A DNA stretch of 64,000 bases from Sciscionella sediminilitoris (lineage in GTDB: Bacteria > Actinomycetota > Actinomycetes > Mycobacteriales > Pseudonocardiaceae): contig NZ_JALM01000038.1 in the NCBI RefSeq assembly GCF_000737195.2, positions 1 through 64,000 on the forward strand. The letters are read 5' to 3'. Position 1 is the stretch's first letter, and each line of letters opens with the position of its first letter. Below, piece after piece: positions 56,842 to 64,000 of this stretch. Below the pieces are notes generated by a model. That model saw only the letters and a list, made by a program, of their open reading frames with translations. It did no database searches and was not told the DNA's origin. The translations under genes were made by a program, and so were the position numbers.

Positions 56842-58379
56842 GGATCGAAGGGCTGCCGGTCCGCAGTGCACACCGTGCCGCGGGGCGGGACCCTGAGGTG
56901 TACGAGGTAATCGCTCGCGATCCGGTCGGCGCAGCGGGAGTGCCCGCCGAGGATCGTGTGCCCGTACGCGTTCACGCTCACCAGCCGCGCCTTGCCGAGT
57001 AACCGCGTCGTCCGCTGGGCGAACGCGTAGGGAGTCGCCGGGTCGAAGTAGTTCCCGAAGGTCAGCACCGGATGGGCGCCGAAGTTGTGCCACGGCCCCG
57101 AATAGCGGTCCGCGGTGCGGGCACCGGGCCACACCGGGCACTGCGCGGCGTCGTTGAACGCCTGCCACCGCGCGAACGTGGGCTGCTCGGGTTCCCAGCG
57201 GCGCGCCACCTCCGGCACATAGTCGTTCGTGGCCGGAAACGGCTTGTCGCTGCAGTTGACCCCGAAATAGGAATCGTCCCCGGTGTAGGGTTTCCTCGGT
57301 ACCGTGTTCCCGGCACGGCCGGTTTTCCCGCCGTGCGGCACCGCTGTGCCGTTCAGTGCCGAGTAGATGGCCCGCAGGTCGGTCATCAAGCCGGGAAACG
57401 ACTTCTGGTCCCACATCGCCTGTGCCACGCGATCGGTGAATCCGCTCAGGGTTTCCACACTGCCGTCGGGCATGGGCAGATCGTGCCGCCGCAGCCGATC
57501 CCGGATCTCGGCGAACTTGGCCGCCGGATCCCCCGAGGAGAAGGCGCAGCGCGGCCCGCTCGCCGCACACCGGGCGAGCACCGCGCGCAGCGCATCCTCG
57601 AAACCGAGGCCGTGCTCACGCTCGTGTTCGACGCCGTTTCCGGTGCGCAGCAAGGGATCCACGTTCCCGTCGAGCACGATCGCCCGGGTGCGGTCCGGGT
57701 ACATCGCGGCATAACTCGCCCCGATCAGCGTGCCATAGGAATAGCCGACGAAATCGAGTTTCGTATCCCCGACCGCGGCGCGCAGCAGATCCAGATCGCG
57801 CACGGTGTCCTTGGTGGACATGTGGTACAGCAAGGGTCCCGCGTTGCGGCGGCAGGATCGGGCGTAATCGCGGCGCGCGGTGAGATCCGCCCGGATCTGC
57901 GCCCCGGTGACCGGGGAGGAGACGAAATCGCGCAGTACCCGCTCTTTGTCCTCCGCGGTACGGAAACACCGCAGTGGCGCCGACCTGCCGACCCCGCGCG
58001 GATCGAAACCGAGAACGTCGAACCGGTCCAGTACCGGTTTCCGGTACTTCTTGTACGCCTCGGTGGTCGCGGTGAACCCGGAATTCCCCGGCCCGCCCGG
58101 ATTCGTGAACAGCGTGCCGATCCGGTCCCGTGGGTGATCGGCGAGCCGTTTCATCAGCGCGATATCGATGCCACCCAGCTCCGGCCGGTCGTGGTCGATG
58201 GGCACCCGGAAACTGCCACAGCGCAGCCGGGCCCGTTCCGCGGCGGGCACGGGAGCGAGCACGCCGGCGGGACAGCTCCCCCATTCGATGCGGCGCGGTG
58301 CGGCCCGGCCCGCGGGCGCGGTCACCGGCAGCAGCGCGAGGGCGGCGAGCAGGGCACACCACAGGGAACGCTTCGACAC
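56838..58379 (-). CDS. Secreted alpha/beta hydrolase, tripeptidyl-peptidase (TAP) type
   Basis: A 513-residue exported serine peptidase or esterase. A signal peptide covers about residues 1-27 (cleavage near GRAA). The hydrolase core has TNPGGPGNSG near 92, FDVLGFDPRGVGRS near 120, and nucleophile Ser214 in VGYSYGTLIG. The C-terminal TAP-like domain carries the His in NAYGHTILGG. The family includes the mycobacterial CaeA and Streptomyces SlpD/SlpE. It starts at a GTG at 58379 after AAGGAGG. It is divergent from the MpaB-like gene. Confidence 0.88.
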   Translation of the reverse strand: MSKRSLWCALLAALALLPVTAPAGRAAPRRIEWGSCPAGVLAPVPAAERARLRCGSFRVPIDHDRPELGGIDIALMKRLADHPRDRIGTLFTNPGGPGNSGFTATTEAYKKYRKPVLDRFDVLGFDPRGVGRSAPLRCFRTAEDKERVLRDFVSSPVTGAQIRADLTARRDYARSCRRNAGPLLYHMSTKDTVRDLDLLRAAVGDTKLDFVGYSYGTLIGASYAAMYPDRTRAIVLDGNVDPLLRTGNGVEHEREHGLGFEDALRAVLARCAASGPRCAFSSGDPAAKFAEIRDRLRRHDLPMPDGSVETLSGFTDRVAQAMWDQKSFPGLMTDLRAIYSALNGTAVPHGGKTGRAGNTVPRKPYTGDDSYFGVNCSDKPFPATNDYVPEVARRWEPEQPTFARWQAFNDAAQCPVWPGARTADRYSGPWHNFGAHPVLTFGNYFDPATPYAFAQRTTRLLGKARLVSVNAYGHTILGGHSRCADRIASDYLVHLRVPPRGTVCTADRQPFDP

Positions 58380-58408
58380 GTCCTGACCTCCTTGTCACTT
58401 GCGTGTGC

Positions 58409-58433
58409 GAGACAGTCATGCGACTCTTGTCTC
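58409..58433 (+). promoter_or_regulatory. Operator (GAGACA-N13-TGTCTC) before the MpaB-like gene
   Basis: An inverted repeat with arms GAGACA (58409-58414) and TGTCTC (58428-58433) lies between the two divergent genes and 20 bp before the MpaB-like start. The TetR encoded at 59387 is the obvious candidate ligand. In addition CATGCGAC (58417-58424) is complementary to GTCGCATG (58449-58456), which includes the start codon, so the leader RNA could fold over the ribosome site. Confidence 0.5.
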
Positions 58434-58453
58434 ACGATGCGAGGAGGTGTCGC

Positions 58454-59353
58454 ATGAGCGGTCCAGAAGACCTAACGCTCGGCCCGAGTTCCTGGGTGTG
58501 GACGTATTCCGGAGACTGGCGCTCGATGCTGATCGCGCCATGGGTCGGATTCGTCCAGTTGGCCTACCCCGGGCTCGGGGCCGGTGTGGAACAGCACTCC
58601 GCCTTCTACACCGAACCCTGGGCCCGGTTGTTCCGCTCGGTCCCGCAGATCGCGGGGGTGGTCTACGGAACCGACAAGGGCACGCGGATCCGCGATCTGC
58701 ACCACGAGTTCAAGGGCACCGACAGCGAGGGCAGGCGCTATCACGCGCTCGATCCCGAGGTGTACTACTGGGCACACGCCACGATCTCCGAGGTCGTCGT
58801 GCACATGGTCAGCCATTTCGACCACGAGATGAGCGAGCCGGAACTCGAGCTCGCCTATCACGAGTCCTGCGCGGTCTACCGGCGTTACGGGGTCTCCACC
58901 CGCCCGGTGCCCCGCGATTCCGCCGCCTACCGCGAGTACTTCGAGCACCACTACGCCCAGGTGCTCGAACGCACCCCGGCGGTCACCGCGTTCATCGAGA
59001 TGGCCAGCGATCCGGGTTCGATGGCCCAGCCCTGGCTGCCCGCCCCGCTGTGGAAGCTCGTCGCCCCGCTGGTGGCCAACCCGGCATGGACGCTCGGGGT
59101 CGGCATGCTGCACCCGGCCGCGCGCGAAACCCTCGGGGTGAGCTGGTCGAAGGCCGATCAGCGCCGCTTCGAGCTCATCACGAACACGGTGCGCACCGCA
59201 TGGCGCGGGGTACCACTGCGGGCCCGCTACATGGCGCCCGCGCGCGCCGGATTCCGCCGTGAGGGCTGGCCGCACGTGCCGCGGCAGCGCGCCGCGACCG
59301 GTTACTGGCGGCGCGCCGCGGACACCCGCGTGGAACGGCTTGCCGCTGCCTGA
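58454..59353 (+). CDS. Oxygenase MpaB family protein (DUF2236)
   Basis: A 299-residue protein of the MpaB/latex-clearing-protein-like DUF2236 family, which contains haem b oxygenases. WVWTYSGDWRSMLIAPWVGFVQLAYPG near the N-terminus and the HALDPEVYYWAHATISEVVVHMVSHF block near residue 98 are typical; the latter holds candidate haem-ligand histidines. The substrate is unknown. The ATG at 58454 follows GAGGAGG. A TetR gene follows after 33 bp, a usual pairing. Confidence 0.85.
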   Translation: MSGPEDLTLGPSSWVWTYSGDWRSMLIAPWVGFVQLAYPGLGAGVEQHSAFYTEPWARLFRSVPQIAGVVYGTDKGTRIRDLHHEFKGTDSEGRRYHALDPEVYYWAHATISEVVVHMVSHFDHEMSEPELELAYHESCAVYRRYGVSTRPVPRDSAAYREYFEHHYAQVLERTPAVTAFIEMASDPGSMAQPWLPAPLWKLVAPLVANPAWTLGVGMLHPAARETLGVSWSKADQRRFELITNTVRTAWRGVPLRARYMAPARAGFRREGWPHVPRQRAATGYWRRAADTRVERLAAA

Positions 59354-59386
59354 GCAACGGGTCCCACCGGCCTTTATGCTTGCCCG

Positions 59387-60031
59387 GTGGCCGAAGAGGA
59401 AATGACAAGCGGCGCGACCGTGCTCGCCGACGCACTGCTCGACGAGGTGGTGCACACGCACGATCCGGTTGCCGTGCGGATCCTCGACGCGGCCACCGAG
59501 TCCTATATGGAGCACGGGATCCGGCGCACCAGCATGGACGACGTGGCCCGCCGCGCCGGTGTCGGGCGGGCCACCGTGTACCGCAAGTTCGCCGGCCGGG
59601 ACAAGCTGACCGTCGCGGTGATCGCCAGGGACGCGCAGCGCTTCTTCGCCGAGATCGGCCGGGCGACCGAGAGCATCGCCGATGTCGGGGAACGCCTGGT
59701 GGAAGGGCTGGTCATCGGCTTGCGCTGGATCCGCGAGCAGCCCCTGCTGCACCGGCTGCTGCACACCGAACCCGAGCTCGTACTGCCCGCGGTGACCCTG
59801 CACGCCGGTCCCGCGCTGGCCACGATCCGCGAATTCCTCGCCGCCCAGTACCGGGCGAGCGAACCGCCCGCGCTGCGGGTGCCCATCGATCCGGACGAGG
59901 TCGCCGAGATCGTCGTGCGGCTCGCCGTTTCGCTCACCCTCACCCCGGAGACCGTGCTCCCGCTGAACAGCGAGGAGCAGATCCGCGCCACCGCCCGGCG
60001 CTACCTTTCCTTCGTGCTGCCCGCCCGCTGA
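59387..60031 (+). CDS. TetR-family transcriptional regulator
   Basis: A 214-residue repressor with HTH residues ILDAATESYMEHGIRRTSM and VARRAGVGRATVYRKFAGRDKL (about 31-72). It may start at a GTG at 59387, which lies six bases after a TATGCT hexamer (59375-59380); a leaderless transcript is therefore likely. ATG 59402 is the alternative. It probably controls the preceding MpaB-like gene through the GAGACA/TGTCTC operator. Confidence 0.85.
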   Translation: MAEEEMTSGATVLADALLDEVVHTHDPVAVRILDAATESYMEHGIRRTSMDDVARRAGVGRATVYRKFAGRDKLTVAVIARDAQRFFAEIGRATESIADVGERLVEGLVIGLRWIREQPLLHRLLHTEPELVLPAVTLHAGPALATIREFLAAQYRASEPPALRVPIDPDEVAEIVVRLAVSLTLTPETVLPLNSEEQIRATARRYLSFVLPAR

Positions 60032-60053
60032 GGCCTCCCCCGCGCCGGGGATT

Positions 60054-61826
60054 TCACCCGGCGGCCGAACCGGCGAACTGGGCGGCGTGCAGGCGCGCGT
60101 AGGCCCCGCCCGCGGTGAGCAGTTCCGCGTGTCCGCCCTGCTCCACGATCCGGCCGTCCTCCAGCACCAGGATGGTGTCCGCATCGCGGATGGTGGACAG
60201 CCGGTGGGCGATCACGAAGCTCGTCCGCCCGCTCCGCAACCTGCTCATCGCGCGCTGCACGAGCATTTCGGTGCGCGTGTCCACCGAACTAGTCGCCTCG
60301 TCGAGGACCAGGATGGCCGGTTCGACCAGAAACGCCCTGGCGATGGTGATCAGCTGCCGTTCCCCTGCGGAGAGCCCGTCCTCCTCGAGCACCGTGTCGT
60401 ACCCGTCGGGCAGGGTGCGGATCAGGTGGTCGGCGTGCACCGCCCGGGCCGCGGCCACGACCTGCTCACGCGTGGCATCGGGACGGCCGTAGGCGATGTT
60501 GTCCGCGACGGTCCCGGCGAACAGCCAGGTGTCCTGCAGCACCATCCCGATCCGGGAGCGCAGCGCCGCCCTGGTCATCGCCGCGATGTCCACCCCGTCC
60601 ACCCGGATCGCACCGCCGTCGAGTTCGTAGAACCGCAGCAACAGGTTCACCAGTGTGGTCTTGCCCGCCCCGGTCGGGCCGACGATCGCGATCGTCCGCC
60701 CGGGTTCCACGGTCAGTGAGAGGTCCTCGATCAGCGGCCGGTCCTCGGTGTAGCGGAACGAGATCCGGTCGAAGACAACCCGCCCGCGCACCGTGTCCGG
60801 ATCGGCGGGCTCGGCTGCCTCGGGCGACTGTTCCGGCGCGTCGAGCAGCTCGTAGACCCGCCCGGCGGAAGCGATCGCGGACTGGACCTGTCCCGCGGTC
60901 GCGGCGATCGCCGTGATCGGCTGGTTGAACTGCATGACGTACTGGATGAACGCCTGGATGTCCCCGATCGAGATCGCCCCGGAGGCGACCCGTAGCCCGC
61001 CGAGCACCGCCACCAGCACGTAGTTCACGTTCCCCAGGAAGGTCATCACCGGCGGGATGAGCCCGGAGACGAACTGCGCCCGGGTGCTCGAGATCCGCAG
61101 TTCCTCGTTGTACTCCGCGAATTCCGCTTCCGCCTCGGCGGACCTGCCGAACGCGAGAACCAGTTCGTGGCCGCTGTAGTGCTCCTCGGCGTGCCCGGTC
61201 AGCTTTCCCGTCGCCGCCCACTGCCTGCCGAACTGCGGCTGGGCGCGAGCGCCGATGGCCTTGGCCGCCCACAGGGTCAGCGGCAGGGTGAGCACGACGA
61301 GCAGGGTGAGCAGCGGCGAGACGAACAGCATCATGACCAGCGAACCGAGGAAGGACAACACGGCGGCGAACAACCGCGAGGCCATGGCCTGGATCGTCTG
61401 CGCGAGGTTGTCGATGTCGTTGGTGGCCCGGGTCAGCACCTCGCCGCGTGAGCGCGAATCCAGGTAGCGCAAGGAAAGCCGCGCCAGCTTGTCCTCGGTG
61501 CGCGCACGCAGCCGGAAGGCCAGCCCCTGCACCACGGTGGCGATCAGCCTGCCCTGCACGACCAGGCACAGCCATGCGCCGAGGGCGAGCAGCCCGACCA
61601 GCACGAGCAACCGGGCCAGCGCAGCGAAGTCCACACCCGGACCACGCAGCCCGGCGAGCACCACATCCGTGGCCTTGCCGAGCAGCAGCGGGGTCACCAT
61701 GGTCATGCCCGCCCCGCCGAGCGCCAGCAGGAGTATGCCGAGGGTGCGCAGGCGGTCCTCGCGGAATCCGGTCAGCAGCCGCCAGACCGTCGCGCGGAAC
61801 GCGGGCTGCGTTTTGTCCTCGCTCAA
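60054..61826 (-). CDS. ABC exporter half-transporter (canonical NBD)
   Basis: A 590-residue ABC half-transporter: six membrane segments (about 20-320) and an ATPase domain (about 345-590) with Walker A GPTGAGKT, signature LSAGERQ and Walker B ILVLDEATSSVD, including the catalytic Glu. It pairs with the product of 61823-63574, whose site is degenerate, as in TM287/288 and TmrAB-type heterodimers. It starts at a rare TTG at 61826 that overlaps the upstream stop (TTGA) and follows GAGGAGGT. The open frame beyond 61826 is not used. Confidence 0.9.
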   Translation of the reverse strand: MSEDKTQPAFRATVWRLLTGFREDRLRTLGILLLALGGAGMTMVTPLLLGKATDVVLAGLRGPGVDFAALARLLVLVGLLALGAWLCLVVQGRLIATVVQGLAFRLRARTEDKLARLSLRYLDSRSRGEVLTRATNDIDNLAQTIQAMASRLFAAVLSFLGSLVMMLFVSPLLTLLVVLTLPLTLWAAKAIGARAQPQFGRQWAATGKLTGHAEEHYSGHELVLAFGRSAEAEAEFAEYNEELRISSTRAQFVSGLIPPVMTFLGNVNYVLVAVLGGLRVASGAISIGDIQAFIQYVMQFNQPITAIAATAGQVQSAIASAGRVYELLDAPEQSPEAAEPADPDTVRGRVVFDRISFRYTEDRPLIEDLSLTVEPGRTIAIVGPTGAGKTTLVNLLLRFYELDGGAIRVDGVDIAAMTRAALRSRIGMVLQDTWLFAGTVADNIAYGRPDATREQVVAAARAVHADHLIRTLPDGYDTVLEEDGLSAGERQLITIARAFLVEPAILVLDEATSSVDTRTEMLVQRAMSRLRSGRTSFVIAHRLSTIRDADTILVLEDGRIVEQGGHAELLTAGGAYARLHAAQFAGSAAG

Positions 61827-63574
61827 CGGATGACCTCCTCGGTACCGAGCTGGGAACGGACGATCTCGGTGTAGGTGGGGCTGGTCTCGAGCAGTTCCTC
61901 GTGTGTGCCCGCCGCCTCCACCGCACCCGCGTCCAGCACGATGATCCGGTCCGCCGAGCGGATCGTGGAAACCCGCTGCGCCACGACGATCTGCGTCGCG
62001 TCCCCCAGCTCCTCGGCGAGCGCGGCGCGCACCGCGGCATCGGTCGCGCCGTCCAGTGCGGAGAACGCGTCGTCGAACAGGTAGATCCTCGGGTTCGCCA
62101 CCAGGGCACGGGCGATGGCCAGCCGCTGGCGCTGACCGCCGGAGACGGTCGTGCCGCCCTGCCCGAGCACGGTGTCCAGCCCGTCCGGCATGGCGCGCAC
62201 GAACTCGGCCGCCTGCGCGATCTCCAGCGCATGCCACAGCCGGTCCTCGCTCGCCCCGGGAGCACCGAACCGCAGATTCCGCGCCACCGTCCCGGAGAAC
62301 AGGTACGCCCGCTGTGGCACCAGGCCGATCGCGGCGGCGATACTCGCCCGGTCCAGGGCGCGCACATCCACTCCGTCCAGCAGCACCTCGCCCTCGTCGA
62401 GTTCGAGCAGCCGGGCGATCAGATTCACCAGCGTGGTCTTGCCCGACCCTGTCGAGCCGACCACCGCGGTGACCTCACCCGGTTCGGCGCGCAGATCCAC
62501 CCCGCGCAACACCGGCTCCTCGGCGCCCGGATACCCGAACCGCGCCCCGCGTACCCGCACCCGCCCTGTCCCGGAAAGCACCGCGGGTGTCTCGGGTTCC
62601 CCGATGGCGGGCACGGTGTCGAGCACCGCGCGGATCCGGCTCGCGCTCACCCGCGCCCGCGGCGCGAACATGAACACGCTCATCGCCGCCAGGACCGCGC
62701 CGAGGATCTGCGCCAGGTAGTTGAGGAACGCGATCAGTGATCCGACCTGCAGTCCGCCCGCCGCGACCCGCGGACCGCCGATGGCCAGCACCGCGACCGA
62801 GGCAAGGGTGGCGATCAGCGTGGCGCTCGCCCCGAAGTAGGCCTGGTAGCGCCCGAGGCGGACAGCGACCCCGCGCAGGTCCGCGCTGACCCGCCCGAAC
62901 CGCTCCCGCTCGTGGTCCTCCCGCACGAAGGCCCGGATCACCCGGATCCCCATGATCTGCTCGCGCAGCACCCCGTTCACGGTGTCGATGCGCCCCTGCA
63001 TCGCCCTGGCCGGTCCGATCATCCGGTTGATGATCAGCCCGATCACCCCGATCGCGACCGGGATCGCCACCAGCAGCACCACCGAGAGCGGCACATCCTG
63101 GCCGAGCGCGAGCACCAGCCCGCCGATCGCCATGAACGGCGCGGTGACCGCGAGGGTGAGCAGGATGAACGCCAGCAGCTGCACCTGCTGCACATCGTTG
63201 GTGGTTCTGGTCAGCAGCGAGGGCGCACCGAACTCGTGCACCTCGCGCACCGAGAACCGCTGGACCCGCGCGAAAAGCGCCGCGCGCAGGTCCGCACCGA
63301 TCCGCATGGCCACCCGCGCGCCGAGGTAGACGGCGGCCGCGGTGGCGGCCACCTGGACCAGGGTCGCCGCGAGCATGAGCCCGCCATGGCCGAGCAGATA
63401 GCCGGTGTCCCCGCGCAGGATCCCGTTGTCGACCAGACCCGCGGTGAGCGTCGGCAGATAGAGCATGGCGAGCGCCTGCACGAGCTGGCAGCCGACCAGC
63501 ATCGCGACTTCCCTGGTGTACGGGCGCATTCCGTTACGCAGCAAGGGATACAGCGCCGCTGGGGAACCGTTCAT
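61823..63574 (-). CDS. ABC exporter half-transporter (degenerate NBD)
   Basis: A 583-residue ABC half-transporter with six membrane segments (about 20-310) and an ATPase domain (about 340-580). Walker A GSTGSGKTT and signature VSGGQRQRLAIARAL are canonical, but Walker B reads YLFDDAFSALD, with Asp where the catalytic Glu should be. That is the mark of the non-hydrolysing half of a heterodimeric exporter. The substrate may be a drug or lipid. It is divergent from a TetR gene across an A/T-rich operator region. Confidence 0.9.
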   Translation of the reverse strand: MNGSPAALYPLLRNGMRPYTREVAMLVGCQLVQALAMLYLPTLTAGLVDNGILRGDTGYLLGHGGLMLAATLVQVAATAAAVYLGARVAMRIGADLRAALFARVQRFSVREVHEFGAPSLLTRTTNDVQQVQLLAFILLTLAVTAPFMAIGGLVLALGQDVPLSVVLLVAIPVAIGVIGLIINRMIGPARAMQGRIDTVNGVLREQIMGIRVIRAFVREDHERERFGRVSADLRGVAVRLGRYQAYFGASATLIATLASVAVLAIGGPRVAAGGLQVGSLIAFLNYLAQILGAVLAAMSVFMFAPRARVSASRIRAVLDTVPAIGEPETPAVLSGTGRVRVRGARFGYPGAEEPVLRGVDLRAEPGEVTAVVGSTGSGKTTLVNLIARLLELDEGEVLLDGVDVRALDRASIAAAIGLVPQRAYLFSGTVARNLRFGAPGASEDRLWHALEIAQAAEFVRAMPDGLDTVLGQGGTTVSGGQRQRLAIARALVANPRIYLFDDAFSALDGATDAAVRAALAEELGDATQIVVAQRVSTIRSADRIIVLDAGAVEAAGTHEELLETSPTYTEIVRSQLGTEEVIR

Positions 63575-63597
63575 GCGAAGAGCCTAACACAAACCTT

Positions 63598-63634
63598 CAC
63601 CAGGTGTAAATTTATTCGGAGAGTATAAATCTCC
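63598..63634. promoter_or_regulatory. A/T-rich divergent operator region
   Basis: Between the ABC exporter and the TetR gene the sequence drops sharply in G+C. It contains CACC-A-GGTG (63598-63606) and the inverted repeat GGAGA-N7-TCTCC (63618-63634), whose centre TATAAA could be a -10 element. Both divergent promoters should lie here, under control of the TetR protein. Confidence 0.55.
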
Positions 63635-63652
63635 CTGGGGTAGAGTCATGCC

Positions 63653-64000
63653 ATGGACGGTAAGCCGGGACTGCGCCAGCGCAAGAAGGACGCGACACGA
63701 AGCCGCCTGATCCTCACCGCTCTCGAGCTGTTCGAGGAGCACGGCTTCGACAACGTCTCGGTGGCCGAGATCGCCGAAGCGGCCGAGGTGTCGAAGAAGA
63801 CGGTGTTCAACTACTTCGGGATCAAGGAGGATCTGATCCTCGGCGCGGGCGAGCACCATCAGCGCGAACCGGCCGCGGTCGTGCGGGAGCGCCCAAGCGA
63901 GGTCAGCGTGCACGCCGCGATGCGGGACTATCTGCGCACCGCACTCGACGAGCGTCAGCCGTTCACCGGGCTCAACGACAATCCGGTCGTACTGCGGATC
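63653..64000 (+). CDS. TetR-family regulator, cut by window end
   Basis: The first 116 codons of a TetR-type repressor run to the end of the window. The HTH region has LILTALELFEEHGFDNVSV and AEAAEVSKKTVFNYFGIKEDLI (about residues 19-61). The effector domain is incomplete. It starts at ATG 63653; an ATG five bases upstream is out of frame. The divergent ABC exporter genes are its probable targets. Confidence 0.88.
   Translation, partial: MDGKPGLRQRKKDATRSRLILTALELFEEHGFDNVSVAEIAEAAEVSKKTVFNYFGIKEDLILGAGEHHQREPAAVVRERPSEVSVHAAMRDYLRTALDERQPFTGLNDNPVVLRI

Overview
This is a high-GC window (roughly 70% G+C by eye) from a filamentous-type actinobacterium. The evidence is a complete Pup-proteasome system (dop, pup, prcB, prcA, pafA), frequent GTG starts, many 4-nt ATGA/GTGA gene overlaps, strong GGAGG ribosome sites, RipA-like NlpC/P60 hydrolases and an abundance of TetR, MmyB-type XRE and MFS genes. 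GC-rich intergenic elements at about 14838-14908 and 51296-51340 look like short repeats I associate with Pseudonocardiales. A Pks13/FadD32-like locus points instead toward mycolate-producing Mycobacteriales. I cannot decide between the two from this window.

Layout. 1-7.4 kb: accessory oxidoreductases (LLM flavin enzyme, two FAD monooxygenases, two SDRs), a phosphotransferase and an MmyB-type regulator. The second monooxygenase (5705-7213) resembles rifamycin monooxygenase Rox and is preceded by a promoter of the WhiB7 type, a 17-codon leader ORF and three mutually pairing segments, which together read as an antibiotic-responsive attenuator. 7.4-17.7 kb: proteasome region, with pafA followed by an NlpC/P60 protein, and dop-pup-prcB-prcA followed by a CocE-type hydrolase and an MFS pump. 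17.7-24.1 kb: GNAT, Nudix, a lipoprotein, a CoA-transferase, an alcohol dehydrogenase, a CtaG-like protein and an ArsR/SRPBCC pair.

24.1-33.1 kb: a tightly overlapping catabolic operon (TIGR03084-type protein, AtuA-like protein, two acyl-CoA dehydrogenases, a two-subunit biotin-dependent acyl-CoA carboxylase, TetR), suggestive of branched or isoprenoid acyl-CoA breakdown. 33.2-37.0 kb: a coiled-coil protein, a LysE transporter, and a YhgE/Pip membrane protein with a strongly degenerate ABC ATPase behind a double operator.

37.1-46.3 kb is the most unusual part. A 2068-residue iterative-type PKS carries a Pks13-like thioesterase but also an intact ketoreductase and a collapsed dehydratase. It is paired with a FadD32-like fatty acyl-AMP ligase and an Ag85-fold esterase without a signal peptide. 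Together they could build an alpha-alkyl beta-hydroxy acid without a separate reductase. 46.4-55.2 kb: MFS pumps, MobA, a RipA-like endopeptidase, an MmyB-type regulator and aconitase. 55.3-64 kb: a Baeyer-Villiger-type monooxygenase, a secreted tripeptidyl-peptidase-like hydrolase, an MpaB/DUF2236 protein with its TetR, and a heterodimeric ABC exporter divergent from a TetR gene cut by the window end.

No rRNA, tRNA, CRISPR array, transposase or phage gene was recognised.
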